Assembly (NCBI GenBank): GCA_963691815.1
Contig: OY829662.1
Coordinates: 7,050,960 to 7,114,959 of the forward strand
DNA length: 64,000 nt
Direction of reading: 5' to 3'
DNA from: Echiichthys vipera
Taxonomy: Eukaryota; Chordata; Actinopteri; Perciformes; Trachinidae
Shown here: positions 35,669 to 48,700 of the stretch, in pieces
Layout of the letters: the number at the start of each line of letters is the position of its first letter
Position numbering within the stretch: the stretch's first letter is position 1
The notes under the pieces: model-generated
What the model was told of the DNA's origin: nothing
Databases searched by the model: none
What the model saw: the letters and a program-made list of their open reading frames with translations, nothing else
Translations under genes and position numbers: made by a program

Positions 35669-38077
35669 CAGACACACACAAGCATCTCAATTTTGTCTTC
35701 TTTCTATTTTCAACATATTTGTGTCCTCTCACACCCCTCATTCTCATTTTCTCTTCCCCAGTCTAATCATCCGCTCTTTAGACATCCTCCTCATTTCCTC
35801 CGCCTGTCTAACTCCCTCTCATCCTGACTCCAAATTTAAACCTGGTTCCACACATGGGCATACAGGAAGTGCTGCTCAAAGATTAAAGGCTGCGACTTAA
35901 AGCAATCAGAACCACACAATGCACATCTCGCCACTGCTTGTTCTCAGCTCTGAAATTCCACACAAACTCTGCTTTCTCTTAATTTGCCGGGCAGTATCTG
36001 CCTGATGTAATCGCCTGTTAGATGTTGCAGAGGCTGCCTGTAACTATCATGGTTATGCACAAAAGAGGTGTTACAGTGAGATGGATGATTACAGAGTCTG
36101 TTAGTGGTGCAGAGATTTGTTTCGCTGTCCAACATGCAGTGTGTGAGACTAGGCATTCAATCTTTCACATTATCTCTGATGAGACTTTTGTTCCCTGACT
36201 TTTTACCTTTAAAACATCTGTTTCTTTTCTCAAATCAACAATATATATGTCAAGCTTATTTAGCATGGATTTCATACCAAGACAGTGACCGCATACTGTA
36301 TAAAACATCAACACAAGCAGATGTAGGCCTACCAGTTGGTGCATTTGTGTCCTCTCTTGTTGGCAATTATATTGATTAAACCGTCATAGTTAACAAATTT
36401 GAAGGATGGAAGTTGTAAAAATACTATACAACCTTAAATTATGATTTAGAATAAAATTGAATGACAACAGACTGAACACAAATACGACATATGCCTGTAG
36501 TGTCCCCAGTGTGAAGGTGTCAAAAGTTATGTCATTATGTATTTTGGCATTGGCCTGACGAGGATCTGATTGGAGGGAAATCTGTCTGGTGGGAGGGGGA
36601 CCATGCCAGAGCACATAAAACATTGACTTGCAGATTTCTTTGGTTCCCATGCTGGACAACACACCCACACAACCACACTGGAAGGATTTTATAAAGAAAT
36701 TGTTATTTTTATAAAAATAAAAAAAATGGGTACAAGTTGCACTGATGAGAGCAATAATAATAATAAGAAGAAAACAAATGACATAATTCTTTTAAAGCTA
36801 CGTCAAACATACAGATCAAAGCTTCCCATGCACAAACCACAGGTGGTTTTGTTGGAGATGATACTTTATAATTTCCAAAGCACTTGTTCTCATTAAACTG
36901 GATCAGAATGACAGCTCGACAGTTTTGCAAGTCTTCAGTTCTGAAACTGTCAGACTACAAATTATTCTTTTCTTTGGCACTGTTCAGTTTTTTTGTGTGT
37001 GTTTTTCAATTGTAGTTAATCACATCTAATGTTAAGAGCTGTGTCTAAAGTTCACTGTAGCCTATTTAAATTATTTTGTCGGAGATAGGACAGAATACTG
37101 TCAATGCTGGGAAAGAGCTGTGAGGAGGGAAAGAGCTTTAGCAGGGTCAGTATTGTGGTGCTTGTCCGTGTCGGAGGGAGTGTGGTGCAGTCACTTATCA
37201 GGAAATTGAGTTATTATTGAGAGATGGAACTGAAAGAGAATTAGAGAGCGGGGACATTTGAGGTTATTCTCTGTGCACAAAGACCTCTTGTACACAGCAG
37301 TTGACCTTTTTGTATTTTGTCAGCTTTTCTTTCACATGATGCATGCATGTGCTTAAATCCTAATAGTGAATAATCAGGTAAGTGAGGGCTGCATGTATCA
37401 TTGCCATGTAATTCTAGGACACAGAGAGTAAAACATTGTGGTAAGGCTCAATGAGCACAGAAAATATCCTATTATTGTCCATGAGCTGTAATTTATTGAA
37501 ATTTCTGTTCCCTGTTACATTCAATGGCATTAGCTTCATAACATGAGCAAAGCTTGTGAACAAGTCAAGATGCATGATTTCATTTCATTTCTTTATTCAT
37601 AAGGACAAAACACATTAATCAGAATTACTGTAAATGTGCCAGTGTTAGCCAGCTGGCTAATTTTCAACTGTAGTCTTTCTCTTCTGTTCCAGCCCTGTCT
37701 CCTTAAATCATATTTATAGACACTAATTTGCAAAAGAAAATATGTTTCAAAGGAAATGTTATGCTGGCCAGATTATATTTTCTATTAACATAATGAGGAA
37801 ATGTTGCAAATGAATGCTTCTGACAAGTCTCAAATATGTTGATAATTAACAGATCAGCATTCACCGACGATGACAATTTCATTTGTTTTCCTAAAATATC
37901 AGATTTTGTGAGGGATCAGACTCACCGGCATAAAGGGTCACCGTGTTTTAATTACCCAAAAATAACAAGTTCTGGACCCATAAAAGAGGTCAACTTAACC
38001 TGCAAACTTAGCATGAACTGAATAAAACCAGACAAAAGACACCCAAGAAACTGAACAGCAAGGGGAACATACATATA
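35669..38077. other. Intergenic, no gene seen
   Basis: 2.4 kb. The stretch 37575-37690 (CATTTCTTTATTCATAAGGA ... GCCAGCTGGCTAATTTTCAA) resembles a known fish repeat tail; the remainder is unrecognised. Confidence 0.4.
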
Positions 38078-38085
38078 CTGTATAG

Positions 38086-38299
38086 CAGGGCTGCCCAACC
38101 CGGCTCCTGGAGGGCCACTGTCCTGCATGTTTTAGGTTTCTCCCTGCTCTAACACACTTGAGTCTAACGATTTTCAAACCTGTGACAAGCTTCAGCTGCT
38201 TGATAACGAGCACATCATTAGACTCAGGTGTGTTGGAGCAGGGAGAAACCTAAAACATGCAGGACAGTGGCCCTCCAGGAGCAGGGTTGGGCAGCCCTG
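38086..38299. mobile_element. hAT-type MITE with perfect 8-bp target duplication
   Basis: 214 bp flanked by CTGTATAG at 38078-38085 and 38300-38307. The arms begin CAGGGCTGCCCAACCC and are complementary over about 82 bp with three mismatches, enclosing a loop of about 50 bp. Sub-motifs CTGGAGGGCCACTGTCCTGC and AACACACTTGAGTCTAA match a very common vertebrate/teleost hAT MITE consensus. No coding capacity. Confidence 0.9.
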
Positions 38300-38307
38300 C
38301 TGTATAG

Positions 38308-41191
38308 GATGGCTGATCAAACCAGTTTTAAAACACAGGGTAGCACCTACTGTAGACAGACACTATACACCTAAACTACGTTTCAAAAGGAACAAAAACA
38401 TGACAACTAGTTAATGAGTATAATCATTTTAACTAGAAAATATCAAACTGTAAATCCCAATTTCCCCCATCATGTGGTGTGAAAGTGGTACATTCTGATT
38501 GATTCTGATTCCTGTATTTAAAAGCTCTGTTTTAGGGAGTGCATCTTTTGCTCGGCCTGACAAGATTTCCCTCCAACTCCAGCTGCAACAACCAGCAGTA
38601 TCACCCTCACCACTGGTAAGTCAAAAGTAAAAGGACTCAAAGCAAACGTATCCAAAGGCAAACCAAGTGTGACTGTACAGAAGTGAAATAAACTAATGTG
38701 ACCTACTGCCAACAATCGTGAACATACTGGGATGTATGAAACAAAAGCCATTGTTACCATTCCTGTATTTGCTTCTCTGCAATGTGAATGTAATCTGCAT
38801 GATGTTAGAAGGTAAACAAACTTAACGAAGAAGAAAAAAAAAATGTAGGTGTGTTCAGGAGGATCAATGACATTTAAAGCAGTCATCCTTCACAAGGTAT
38901 CTCAACATTATTGAGCATTTTGATGGTTGTGTTAAGGCACTGGTAGCACCTGGTTTAGTTTTGTGTCCTGGCCTTGGTTTAAAAAAGAAAAAGTGTGCAG
39001 TGACATGAAGCATTGATTTTAATATGAATTTAATGAACATTTAAGTGAAACCTCATTACAAAGGCTAAACTAGGAGGCTGCAGATTTAGCCATTAAGGAA
39101 CAAACATATATGAAAAGACCAAAACCATAATTAAGTGATTCTTCTCATAAGTTAGCTAAAGCATGATATACTATATACTGTAAAAGACTAAGTTTAAGAC
39201 TGTAAGAGTCTACAGCCATGCTTGTTTGAGGCTGAGTGAGTCTTAGTGTTGCACTACTGTAGACCTAGGTGACATCTTCCCTTATTAAGGTGAACCTGTT
39301 TGAGTCAACCCCACACACACTCTCCTGGTGCTGTAAATACGAGTCCAACAAACACACTATTAACAGTTTGTGTAACATTTTAGGAAATTATTTAGCCTCT
39401 AAAAAAAACCTTTTTAGATTTACGTCTTCAGTAGGAACCAATGGGCTCGCAGCACGCCACAGAATAGGGAAGTCAGAAAATATTGAGAGACAAACAATTT
39501 ATTGTTAGTTTTGGTCTTTTCATGGGATTTGTTGGTAATAACGAAACCATAGAATATCCGCTGCCTTATCCTTTAATTCAAAATGTGCTGACCGTAAAAG
39601 CGAATTGCTACTATATTCTTTCTCTCAGTGCAATTTTCAGATACTTTAGCCACAATCTTGGCTCAAGCAAACTAAAGAGGGAACTGTCCAATATTTTTTT
39701 TCTGTATTCTGCCATTCTGCCATCATCTTGAGCCAAATTTAGCTCCACTGAACGGTCGGCTATGGCTATTGTGTCTGGTTTGCTCTGTTGATTAATACAG
39801 ACATTTCGATAATGATTCTGGCAATCATGAGCAGTGTTTACCTCTCAAGCACATAAGGTACAATAGGGACACTGGAAAGCCCAAGTGCAGTGCTGCCTGT
39901 ATAGTTTGCCTGCGCATAATTGATTTCCAATACATGCATCAGCAGAGAGGGGGATGTGTGCCAGACAGCATGCTGTTTAACTAGCAAGCACAGTATCAGG
40001 CATACCACAAGTACATACAGTGCATGTCAGAAATACAGTAAGTGTACGAGCATTACTGTCCCCCAAGGTATAATCTACACATTAATGTACTCTGTATGGC
40101 TAATTATTGGACCTCAATGCAACTAATTGTTCCCAACCCAATGTACCAGAGGGTAGTGCCCCAGTAACGAGCCAATGTACCCCTTAAGGTACCAATTTAG
40201 CCCATTATTGCTGACAGTAGAACTAGCAGTGATGCTGCAATTTAGCACGCAACCGTGTAGGATCCCATGTGTGACTGCATACAGTATGTCTCAGTGGTTC
40301 TTATTATGAGAATCATAATGAATGATAAAAGAAGATTATTTGGTTTTTTTTCTTCAATTATCACCTTGGATTGTCATTAGTTGTCACCACACTTGTTGCA
40401 GTCAAACAAATATTTTCTCGAATGTTATTTTCTGCTTCAATGTTGCCCTGCTGTTTAAAGGAACCAACAGTTTTGCCTGCATTTTCCTCTCACCCACTCC
40501 TGCTTGTTATCCTGATTACTGCCACAGCATCAAAATATTGCAAATACTGGCCTGAAAAGTGCTTCTGTCATGCTATAAATTAGGGAGGTTTGTGCCTACA
40601 AGGAAAGAAAGTGAAAGTGGATGAATAAACGGGATTTGTCAGCAAACCAAAGTATTTCAACCATTTGATCTCTATCTGATTCATATGAACATATACTTAA
40701 CAGATTTCCATGACAAAAACATTCCCGTTTGCTACCATTTAGATTTTGAATGTGGAGATACGTTGTGTTTTTCCAGGAGGTTGTTATATGGCTAAATGTT
40801 CTCCGAATAGCTTCAGTTTTTGTTTGTGCTCTGTTAACGGCATGGATCGCATTTAAAATCTCCTGACAGGAAAGTAAATGACCATCCTCTCTACCGTTCT
40901 ACCTAACAAAATGTCACATTTTAATGGAGCCTGTCAAACAGACTGGCATAACACACAATCCTCTGCAGTGTCTGTTAAGGTGAATACGACACTATGCTGT
41001 TAAGGCGGTTTACCGGCATGTGCTAATTAGCTTGTAGACAGTAATGCTGTTATTCTAGATGCAGGTGAGTAAATCCATGACAGGATGGTGACGTTGAAAA
41101 AGTGAGGATACTACTACTACTAATATATATATATTATAATGATTCCAAAATGTTAACACACATGTCTCAGGTCTGTTTTGCCCCGCTTCTT
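38308..41191. other. Intergenic, no gene seen
   Basis: 2.9 kb of AT-rich sequence; short ORFs only, no clear repeats. Confidence 0.45.
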
Positions 41192-41475
41192 CGAGGGGTT
41201 CGAGTCCCTGTGTGGACCATGAATGTAGCGTGGACTTGTGGCTGGAGAGGTGCCAGTTCATCTCCTGAGCACTGTCAAGGTGCTGTTGAGCAAGGCACCT
41301 AACCCCCAACTGCTCGGGGCACCGGTCACTGGCATCTCTAAATTAATTGCATGTATATAGGTCCTGTCTGTGCATGTGTGTGTATTTCGGGCCTGTGTGT
41401 GTGTGTGTAAAATGAAAAAAATAATAATAGAGTGACATTGCGGGACATATAAAGGAATTCTTCTTCTTCTTCTGC
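41192..41475 (+). mobile_element. tRNA-derived SINE
   Basis: Begins near a pol III B-box-like GGTTCGAGTCC (41199-41209). It continues GTGTGGACCATGAATGTAGC, GGTGCCAGTTCATCTCCTGA, GAGCAAGGCACCTAACCCCC and a tail TTGCGGGACATATAAAG, the order of a widespread percomorph SINE (its tail is usually GCGGGATTAATAAAGTAT). A box not clear, so the 5' end may be truncated. Confidence 0.7.
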
Positions 41476-41659
41476 AGTCCCAGACCATCACCTCCTCCCA
41501 CATAATCTTCCACTCAACAGTTGTTGTGGCACTGCGTGACTCTTCAATCAAAGCTTTACATGGTCAGAAGTTCAGCGGTAATTTTTCATTAAAGTGAAAG
41601 TGGTCATTTTAGTGGTCATTTTATGAAGCACAGCTGTTCTATTGCAATTTAATACAAAT

Positions 41660-42137
41660 TGGGACTGGGCAATAATTCAATATGATAATTTATGGTATTT
41701 CAATTGAATCATATCGTAATGAAATCACATGGTGAGATATCGGGATGTACAATTACGTTATCTAAAATTATAATAACGAGCACATACAACTCAGAATTTC
41801 TTCAATTTGATGTGAAATATTTTGAGGGAATATCCCGGTTTTGGTGTTTTTACATCACAGTATTCCTCTGCATGCATGTAAACAGTCAGCGTACAGCTGG
41901 GGAAAAAAAGTTTTCTGTATTTTCAAATGAAACTGTTGAACTGTTTATTTTGCTTTGCTAAGTTTTTAATACAATGAGAAAATACACTTTTCATTTGTCA
42001 AATATGTATGAGTTTACAAAAAAAGCTTTACCATGCGGTCACTTCATCTAGACTATTTATTGAATAACCAGGAAACATGCTACGTATAGCGTTATCCTTG
42101 AGAGATAGAAAGATTTTGACCATATCACCCAGCCCTA
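41660..42137. mobile_element. hAT-like MITE (GGGCTGGGCGATAT type) with 8-bp target duplication
   Basis: 478 bp flanked by identical ATACAAAT at 41652-41659 and 42138-42145. Termini TGGGACTGGGCAATAATTCA and, inward from the right, TAGGGCTGGGTGATATGGTC are imperfect inverted repeats of a common fish family. The AT-rich interior has no transposase. Confidence 0.75.
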
Positions 42138-42305
42138 ATACAAATTCTTTCTTTACAGAGCTGTGTAATGTGTTGTAATGTGATTTTATGGCAGAACAGA
42201 TATACATATATATTATAGTAGACTGTACAAATCTACCTAATAAAGTGGGAACAGAGTGTAAAATGATGGTCACTGGTGCTTGTAATTTAACGAGTAAGAG
42301 ATGAT

Positions 42306-42658
42306 TGTGAGCCTCCCTGCTCACAGGACAGACGGTAAATGAGAGAGACAGCGTTGTCAGCGGTTAACCGTTTATTCCCGGCTTCTTCTCCCCCCCAAAC
42401 GTGACTCAACGTCATACAATGCTGTACGGACGAGCAGCCGTCCCTCTCACGGCCGGGGTCCGGCGTCTGCTGCCTCTTACTCGGTCCCCGCTCTGGTCCT
42501 CTCATAGGACCCAGTCTACTGCAAGAGACAGAACCAGGTTACAAACGTGCTTATATAGCTGACTGATTACCTGATTCTGTCCATCTGTCTGATCACCGGC
42601 CGAGCCACTCCTCCCTCTCCTCCAGCAGTCGACACCTTAACCACACCCCACTGCCACA
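42306..42658 (-). mobile_element. Solo LTR of an LTR retroelement
   Basis: 353 bp that on the - strand runs TGTGGCAGTGGGG ... GGCTCACA, so it has TG...CA ends. It is flanked by ATGAT at 42301-42305 and 42659-42663, a perfect 5-bp target duplication. On the - strand there is a TATA-like CTATATAA (about 42551-42558), then AATAAA (42371-42376), the order expected of an LTR promoter and polyadenylation signal. It is markedly more GC-rich than its flanks. No internal gag/pol sequence is adjacent, so this is a solo LTR left by recombination. Superfamily (Gypsy or ERV-like) undecided. Confidence 0.85.
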
Positions 42659-42873
42659 ATGATCTTGCAGGAAGTTGCAGGTAGCGTATTTGTAAATTCT
42701 ACAGCCACATTTATTTACATCATCAATAGTTCAGCCACAATTAATTTAAAACAATACTTTAGGAGACTAAATATGAGTTTTGACAATTAGGTTCACACTA
42801 AGCTGTGAGTAGCTGCTGCGACTTCCATTATTGTCATGACACAAATGTCTTCCTCTAGGCCCACATTACTTTC

Positions 42874-42902
42874 TGTTCACTGAGTGTCACACTCAGTGAA
42901 CA
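42874..42902. repeat. Perfect 14+1+14 palindrome
   Basis: TGTTCACTGAGTGT, one C, then its exact complement ACACTCAGTGAACA. It sits in intergenic DNA about 215 bp from the solo LTR. Confidence 0.85.
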
Positions 42903-43336
42903 GTGACACACTTTTTTTCTTCAAAATTGAATCATAAATGTTTCGACTATTTCTGAGATACACTAAGAGAAGAGAAAAGATTGCAGTTATGGCTGCATAG
43001 GAAAATGACATTAAATTGGATGATTGTTGCAGTTAACGTTCTCCTATTTTCAAACCTTTAACTGAAATGAGAAAAATTGTAACAGCAAGCAATTCAAGAC
43101 CAAACTGGAGATCCTTCCCATCAGCATATTCTTGTTCTCATAACAGTGATGAGGGAGGCTGTCCTACTTACAACTATTTTTAATTGGCTGCTTTTCATTT
43201 TTGCATGTGCCTCATGTCATGCTGCAGCGAGGCTAATGCTCCCACACCACAGACACAAAACAAAATGCAAATGGCATGCGGCTGAATCGATGTGCATCGA
43301 CAGACAGCCAAGTGGTAAAACCGAACACACATGCGT

Positions 43337-43342
<6 letters not shown>

Positions 43343-43382
<40 letters not shown>
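43343..43382. repeat. (CA)n microsatellite
   Basis: About 20 CA units. Confidence 0.95.
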
Positions 43383-43384
<2 letters not shown>

Positions 43385-44987
43385 TACTCCTGCACATGCC
43401 AATGCGGCATACAGGCTGAGAAAATGCTGACACAGCCTGTGTGTAGGGGGGTGGTAATGGGGCAGTGGGACTGAGTGTAGAGCTCCGAGAAAACACTCAT
43501 CAAAGCTATTAGCATCTCTGTGACCTCATTGGCTGCTATGACGACAAGCCGAGCTCGCACCGATCGCTGCTCTGCAACAGCACAGAGAAGTGCTGGAAGA
43601 AACAGAGGATGGAACAAGTTAACATGCTAATAATACCAACATGTTAGCATGGATACAGAGTGGCTTCTCAAGGACTACACGCGTGTATACAAGTTAAAGG
43701 GGTTAAGCATGAAAGGTGTGGGGTAATTTATGATGTTTTAGGCATACAATGAATTATAGGGACATTTTAAATTGCTTGATTTATTGGACCAACAATTCAA
43801 TCCACAAGTCAAATCTCACTACAATGGAAGGAGTCGCTGTGTGTCATCCGTTCATCCGATCGATTTCACAATTGGCGGGTGAATTGCTGAGCAGTCGAGG
43901 AAGTGCAGTGTTGAGTGCGAGCTCCTGTGATCTTGATGTAGTGCGTTATGTGCACGAAACTGTATTTATTGAAAGGAGAATCCTGTTAACACCGCCAAAC
44001 AGCATGCAGGGTCGGATTCGCTACGGACTGCTCGCTACAGTACATTCAAGGACAATTAAAGAAAGAGAGGCTGGAGATGATACATTGTAGCTTTATTCCA
44101 GCAGAGAGCCTGGTCCTAAATAGCTAGCTGTAAGCAAATGACTCGAATACTGTAGCAATGCTAGGGGATTCAACTATGTCATGGAGGGTGTTTTGCTCAG
44201 AACCCAAGGAAGCGCTGTGTGGAGTAGTTGGGATGGACCTTTCTTGAGAAAGCTGCAAGTGGCAATTGTGGAGGCCAAGCAATAAGCCCGCTCTGAACAG
44301 GCAGGTTTTGAACAGGCACTGTGCCATTGTTTTCAATTTATAATGATATAAAAGAGCAAAACACAGCTTCCCATTTGAGGATTTGGAACCAGTGAATGTT
44401 TGACATTCTTTCATGAACAATAATTAAACGATGATTTGAAATAACTGTGCGTGATTAATATTTAGGACTAATAAAAAGTAGTTTCTGAGGCATCTTGTCA
44501 TGAGCTAAAACAATGGATAAGTGGGAAGATGTGTCATTGAATCGATTTATCATCTGGTGACCGTAAAGCTCTGTGCCATATGTCGTGCCAATCCAAAAGC
44601 TTAAGGTCCAAGTGTTGAATTCACATGCTGACATCACCAGCCCATGAGCCAGCCCTCTATCGTGGCCAAAAATATGAGAGATTGCAAGAAGAATTAGATA
44701 GAAGTGTGTTCGGCGTGTTAGAGAGAGGTGGGACAGAGTGAGAAAGAAGAGTGAGGTAAAATGCAGACATTCTATATTTAGCAGAGAAGCTATTGTTTTC
44801 TGGCTAGGGGAGGAAATGGGAAAGGCGCATGGCTTGCCAAACTGAGCTTTCTCAGTAAACCTATCCAAAGTGCACAATTGCTCAGCCATGCACATGCAAA
44901 TCCATATACAGATGCACCAGGATTCCCCCCTTCCCACACAGACACACACACAAACACATACAGTATATATATATCACCGTTCCACAG

Positions 44988-45018
44988 TATGTGTGTGTGT
45001 GCGTGTGTGTGTGTGTGA
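44988..45018. repeat. (TG)n microsatellite
   Basis: About 15 TG units with one GC interruption. Confidence 0.9.
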
Positions 45019-45594
45019 CACCTCCTCTCCACCAGCTCATGGCTGGAGCTCATCACATTATTATTATGATCATTATTCAGGAGCTGACCTTATCAGTCTG
45101 TGATTTATTGCTGACTCCAGTACAGTATTATTTTCATCCCTTCCAATCTCTCAGACATGGTGGCCTGGCACCTGTTTTTTTTTTTTTTTTTACCTTATTT
45201 AATAAGAATTTAGTCTGAGACGGCACATAAACACCATTATGGAAGATGATTGCAGAGGGTGTATGTTTGTAGTACATTCACCCATAAATGTACTTAGTGT
45301 TAGAAACATGTTTGCATGTCGCAAGCAATCATTTAATGGTAAAGGTGCCCTTTAGAGTTTTTATTTAAGAAAAAACATCATTGTAAATGTCAAAAATAGG
45401 CTTAAATTCTGTTTATTTGCCTTGTCTAAAATGAAGTGTTTTCTGATATGATGCCCTGATCTTGGCAGAACGACATCAATCTCCATCAAAAATTTGAACA
45501 CTGTCAGATTTGATATAGCGCTTTTATTATAAGTGCTTTCCAATTTTAGCCTCTCACTCACACACTCATGGAAGCAAGCTACTGTACCATGCGA

Positions 45595-45720
45595 AGTGCT
45601 GGTCAACCATCGGACGCAATTTGGGGTTCAGTGTCTTTCCTAAGGACGCCTCGCCATGTGGACAGGAGGAGCCGGGGATTGAACTGCCGACCCTGCAATC
45701 AGTGAACAGCGGACAGGATT
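45595..45720 (+). repeat. Fish repeat fragment (GGGGTTCAGTGTCTTGCCCA type)
   Basis: TTTGGGGTTCAGTGTCTTTC, then AAGGACGCCTCGCCATGTGG, then GCCGGGGATTGAACTGCCGA. Same family as the 3' part of the repeat at 49566-49850, more diverged. Confidence 0.6.
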
Positions 45721-48700
45721 CATGTCAATCATGTCAATTATGGGGAAAGATTATGGCTAAGTTTGAAACAACTATAACTTTTGTGGTCATGGCTAAATTA
45801 ATGGTCTGTTATGTCAAAATCCATAATTTTTTCATCCTTACCAGTCCAACATCCTCCGTATGTGGACTTTGTGGCCCTTTGCTTGGTTGGGCAATATGTT
45901 AAAGTTTTCCAACGGGCCATTGTCCACCCAGCAAACGACCATTGCCAATATATTCGTGCAGATTTGTTTGCATTTTCCTTATAACACGGAAAAATACAAG
46001 TGTACACCCTCTCTTTTACTGAACTAAGATGTTGGCTTAATTGCTACGTTAACTTTGCTGTAAAACAAACTCAAATTAAACTCACCAAACCGTCTCTGCA
46101 CATTTTTCCATTGTTCCAACAATCACCAACAATGGTTCGGTTGAAAATAATAAAATAAATAAATAATAATAATAAAAAAACAACAGAGATGTAGTTAGAC
46201 ATCTTCAATATTCAGTCATCCAACCCTAGGCCCTCTACAGTAGATCCTTTTTTTCTCCCAATGGACACGAGTCACAACTCCTGAAGGCACTACAGATATT
46301 CGTCACTTGAAGATAAAAATATGTAGTTTTGGGCCATTTGTCGGAATAAGTGATGCTGTCATTTTTCGTGGTCTCAATGAGGTGGATTGTGATTGTAAAT
46401 AGGACAGTAGACGTGTCCTGCATGAGATTAGGCTAAGGCAACTTAAAACACAAGATCCTTATTCTTCAATAATTAAACAGAACCCCTTTTTTTTACCCAG
46501 TGTCTTAGCCCTTGTATGGTCTTCAATTTTGGGACCCTCCCGAGACATATTAGGTTTTTTTTAAAAACCAGTCTGAAATAAAATTTTACTTACAAACCAC
46601 AAAAATATATATATTAACATATATTGTCTTAAAGATAACATATACGAAAAGATAACATATACGTATGTTTAATAGTTGCAAGCAGTATCTACTAGCACAC
46701 AATTAACAACGGAAGTGTGATTGATTTTTGTGGTGGAGGTGGTCACATGACGGAGGGTAAAGAGTAGGGTACAGTGAGAGCAAACAGCTCCTCTGTGCTA
46801 ATAATATACTAATAATATAACATTATCTGTGTGTGTGAATGTTTGTGTGTGTTTGTGTATATGTGTGTGAGAATTCTTTCCGCGTGTCTCTGTGTGTGCA
46901 GGTCAAACTGACCGGAAGAGCCTATGAAGGATGTAAATGTGTGGGGAATAGTAGCATGTGTGCTCTATTTTTTATTTTTTGTACATGTTTATAACATAAA
47001 AAACTAAGAACATTTACTCAATGGTCTCAATGGTCAGGTAGAAAAAAATTATACTAGCATATAAACCAAATCATTAGAAGACAGGTTAGCATTTGTAGTG
47101 ACCAACAGAGAAGGAGTGACTTGCCATATAGTGCATCCTGACACTAGTACTGTTATTAGAGTGTTTGTCTGTGTACTGTCTCAGAGATAGAAGTACTGTA
47201 ACTGCACACAGATCAGCAGCATCCCTTGATCAGTAAAAGGCATCCAAGATTGATTGCCCTGGAGTTTTCCCCTGACGTGTGCTAGTGCTAAATGAGCAAA
47301 AAGTGTGTAAAAGTTGCGGCAATGTCCCACATGCAGTGTCATAACATTGATCAGAGGCTGCTGAAGTCAATGATTGGGTGGCACCATCCGTGACTGCACA
47401 CGGTCAGCTGGGAGAACTGATGGTCAGCTGCAGCCTGATGTTACACAACTCTGGAGACAAGAGATGTTGCTACATGAGGGTTTGTGCTGTATCAGTGTCT
47501 TAAAGTAGAGTAGGAGTTGGCTGATGATGCAGTGAGTGACAACTGATCCTCATTACCTCCACAATATTTGTATATCTTCTCAGAAATGTGAGACCCCAAG
47601 GGAAAGAGAGCACTGTAACCTATTACACTGTGTTGCTGACAAGCTACAGCCTGTTAAATTTTTACAAATTGATTCTGATCCAGAAAGGGGGGAATAAACA
47701 CATACTGCCTGCTTTTCCACTTTCTCCTAAAGTCAGCAGAGAGTTGCCTCACTAGGAATTAAAAGCTATAATACTGCAACTTCATGCCTCGAGGCAGGAA
47801 GTGTATTATTAGTCCTGACGCTCAGTTGGGTTAGTTCACAACACTCGTCCTTCATCTTGATGAGCTGAAAACATGTAGCCTGAGCTGGTGAAGCTGATGG
47901 TGAATTGAACATAAAAGAACAATTACAATTTGAACAGGTGGTGTCTACTTCAGTGTAGCTTTAATTGTTTTTCACTGCTTCTATCTCCTTCATTTAGAGA
48001 TTGTTTTTGATCTTTTTTCTACATGAATAACAATAAAACACATTCAAGTGAAATAATGAGTAAGAAGAGAAAATCTCAGAAAGCCCCTTCCTCTTCTCTT
48101 TTATGTCGTCTTGGTTTCCATGGAGATGACTTTGCCATTGCTTGAGAGCCACCAATCACCTCTCGGCAGGAAGGGCAGAGGGTGCACCGAGTCTTCAGGT
48201 TGAGCAAGGGAGAGAAGAAGGAAACAGAACATGACGACAGATTCAACTCTCTGACCCCAACGTGGATGATGCTCCGGCGAAGTGGGGCCAAAGAGAATAA
48301 TCATCAAGAAAGATAGAAAAACAATGTTAATATGGCTGAGACAGAAAGGAGAGCTAAAGGGAAAAGAGTGAAGGGCAATGAGCCGTACTGTTCAGTAAGT
48401 GTACATTGAAATGACCTACAGATGCCGGAGAACAGACTAATGTACACTGTGTGTGTCACCAATGCCACTAGATTTATGCCTGTATTTGTTGTAAACAGAG
48501 GCATCAAAATATATTATCATAATTGCATTGGAGAGCAAATCAATGGAGCATGGAGCATTGTGTCAGCCTGTGAGGTGAACTTGCAATTCTCAGTCTCTCG
48601 CATCCATTTCCCCCAGCAGTCATTTCTAGCTGATGACAGAAAATCAATCCCACACAGAAAATGAAAGCTGGTATTTCTGCACTGGAATCCAAAACACCAA

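Larger units (their letters stand above)
42664..45594. other. Intergenic, no gene seen
   Basis: 2.9 kb with a 29-bp near-perfect palindrome (42874-42902), (CA)n at 43343-43382 and (TG)n at 44988-45018. ORFs of 113 aa (+, 43749) and 164 aa (-, 44949) have no recognisable domain. Confidence 0.45.

Noticed and set aside
41192..41230. Possible tRNA gene (B-box-like GGTTCGAGTCC)
   Set aside because: No cloverleaf or clear A box; downstream sequence is that of a SINE.
42287..42505. 72-aa minus-strand ORF
   Set aside because: Lies within the solo LTR and does not resemble a retroelement protein.
43749..44090. 113-aa plus-strand ORF
   Set aside because: No family recognised and nothing around it supports transcription.
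44455..44949. 164-aa minus-strand ORF
   Set aside because: No recognisable domain, no splice context and ordinary AT-rich composition; compatible with chance.
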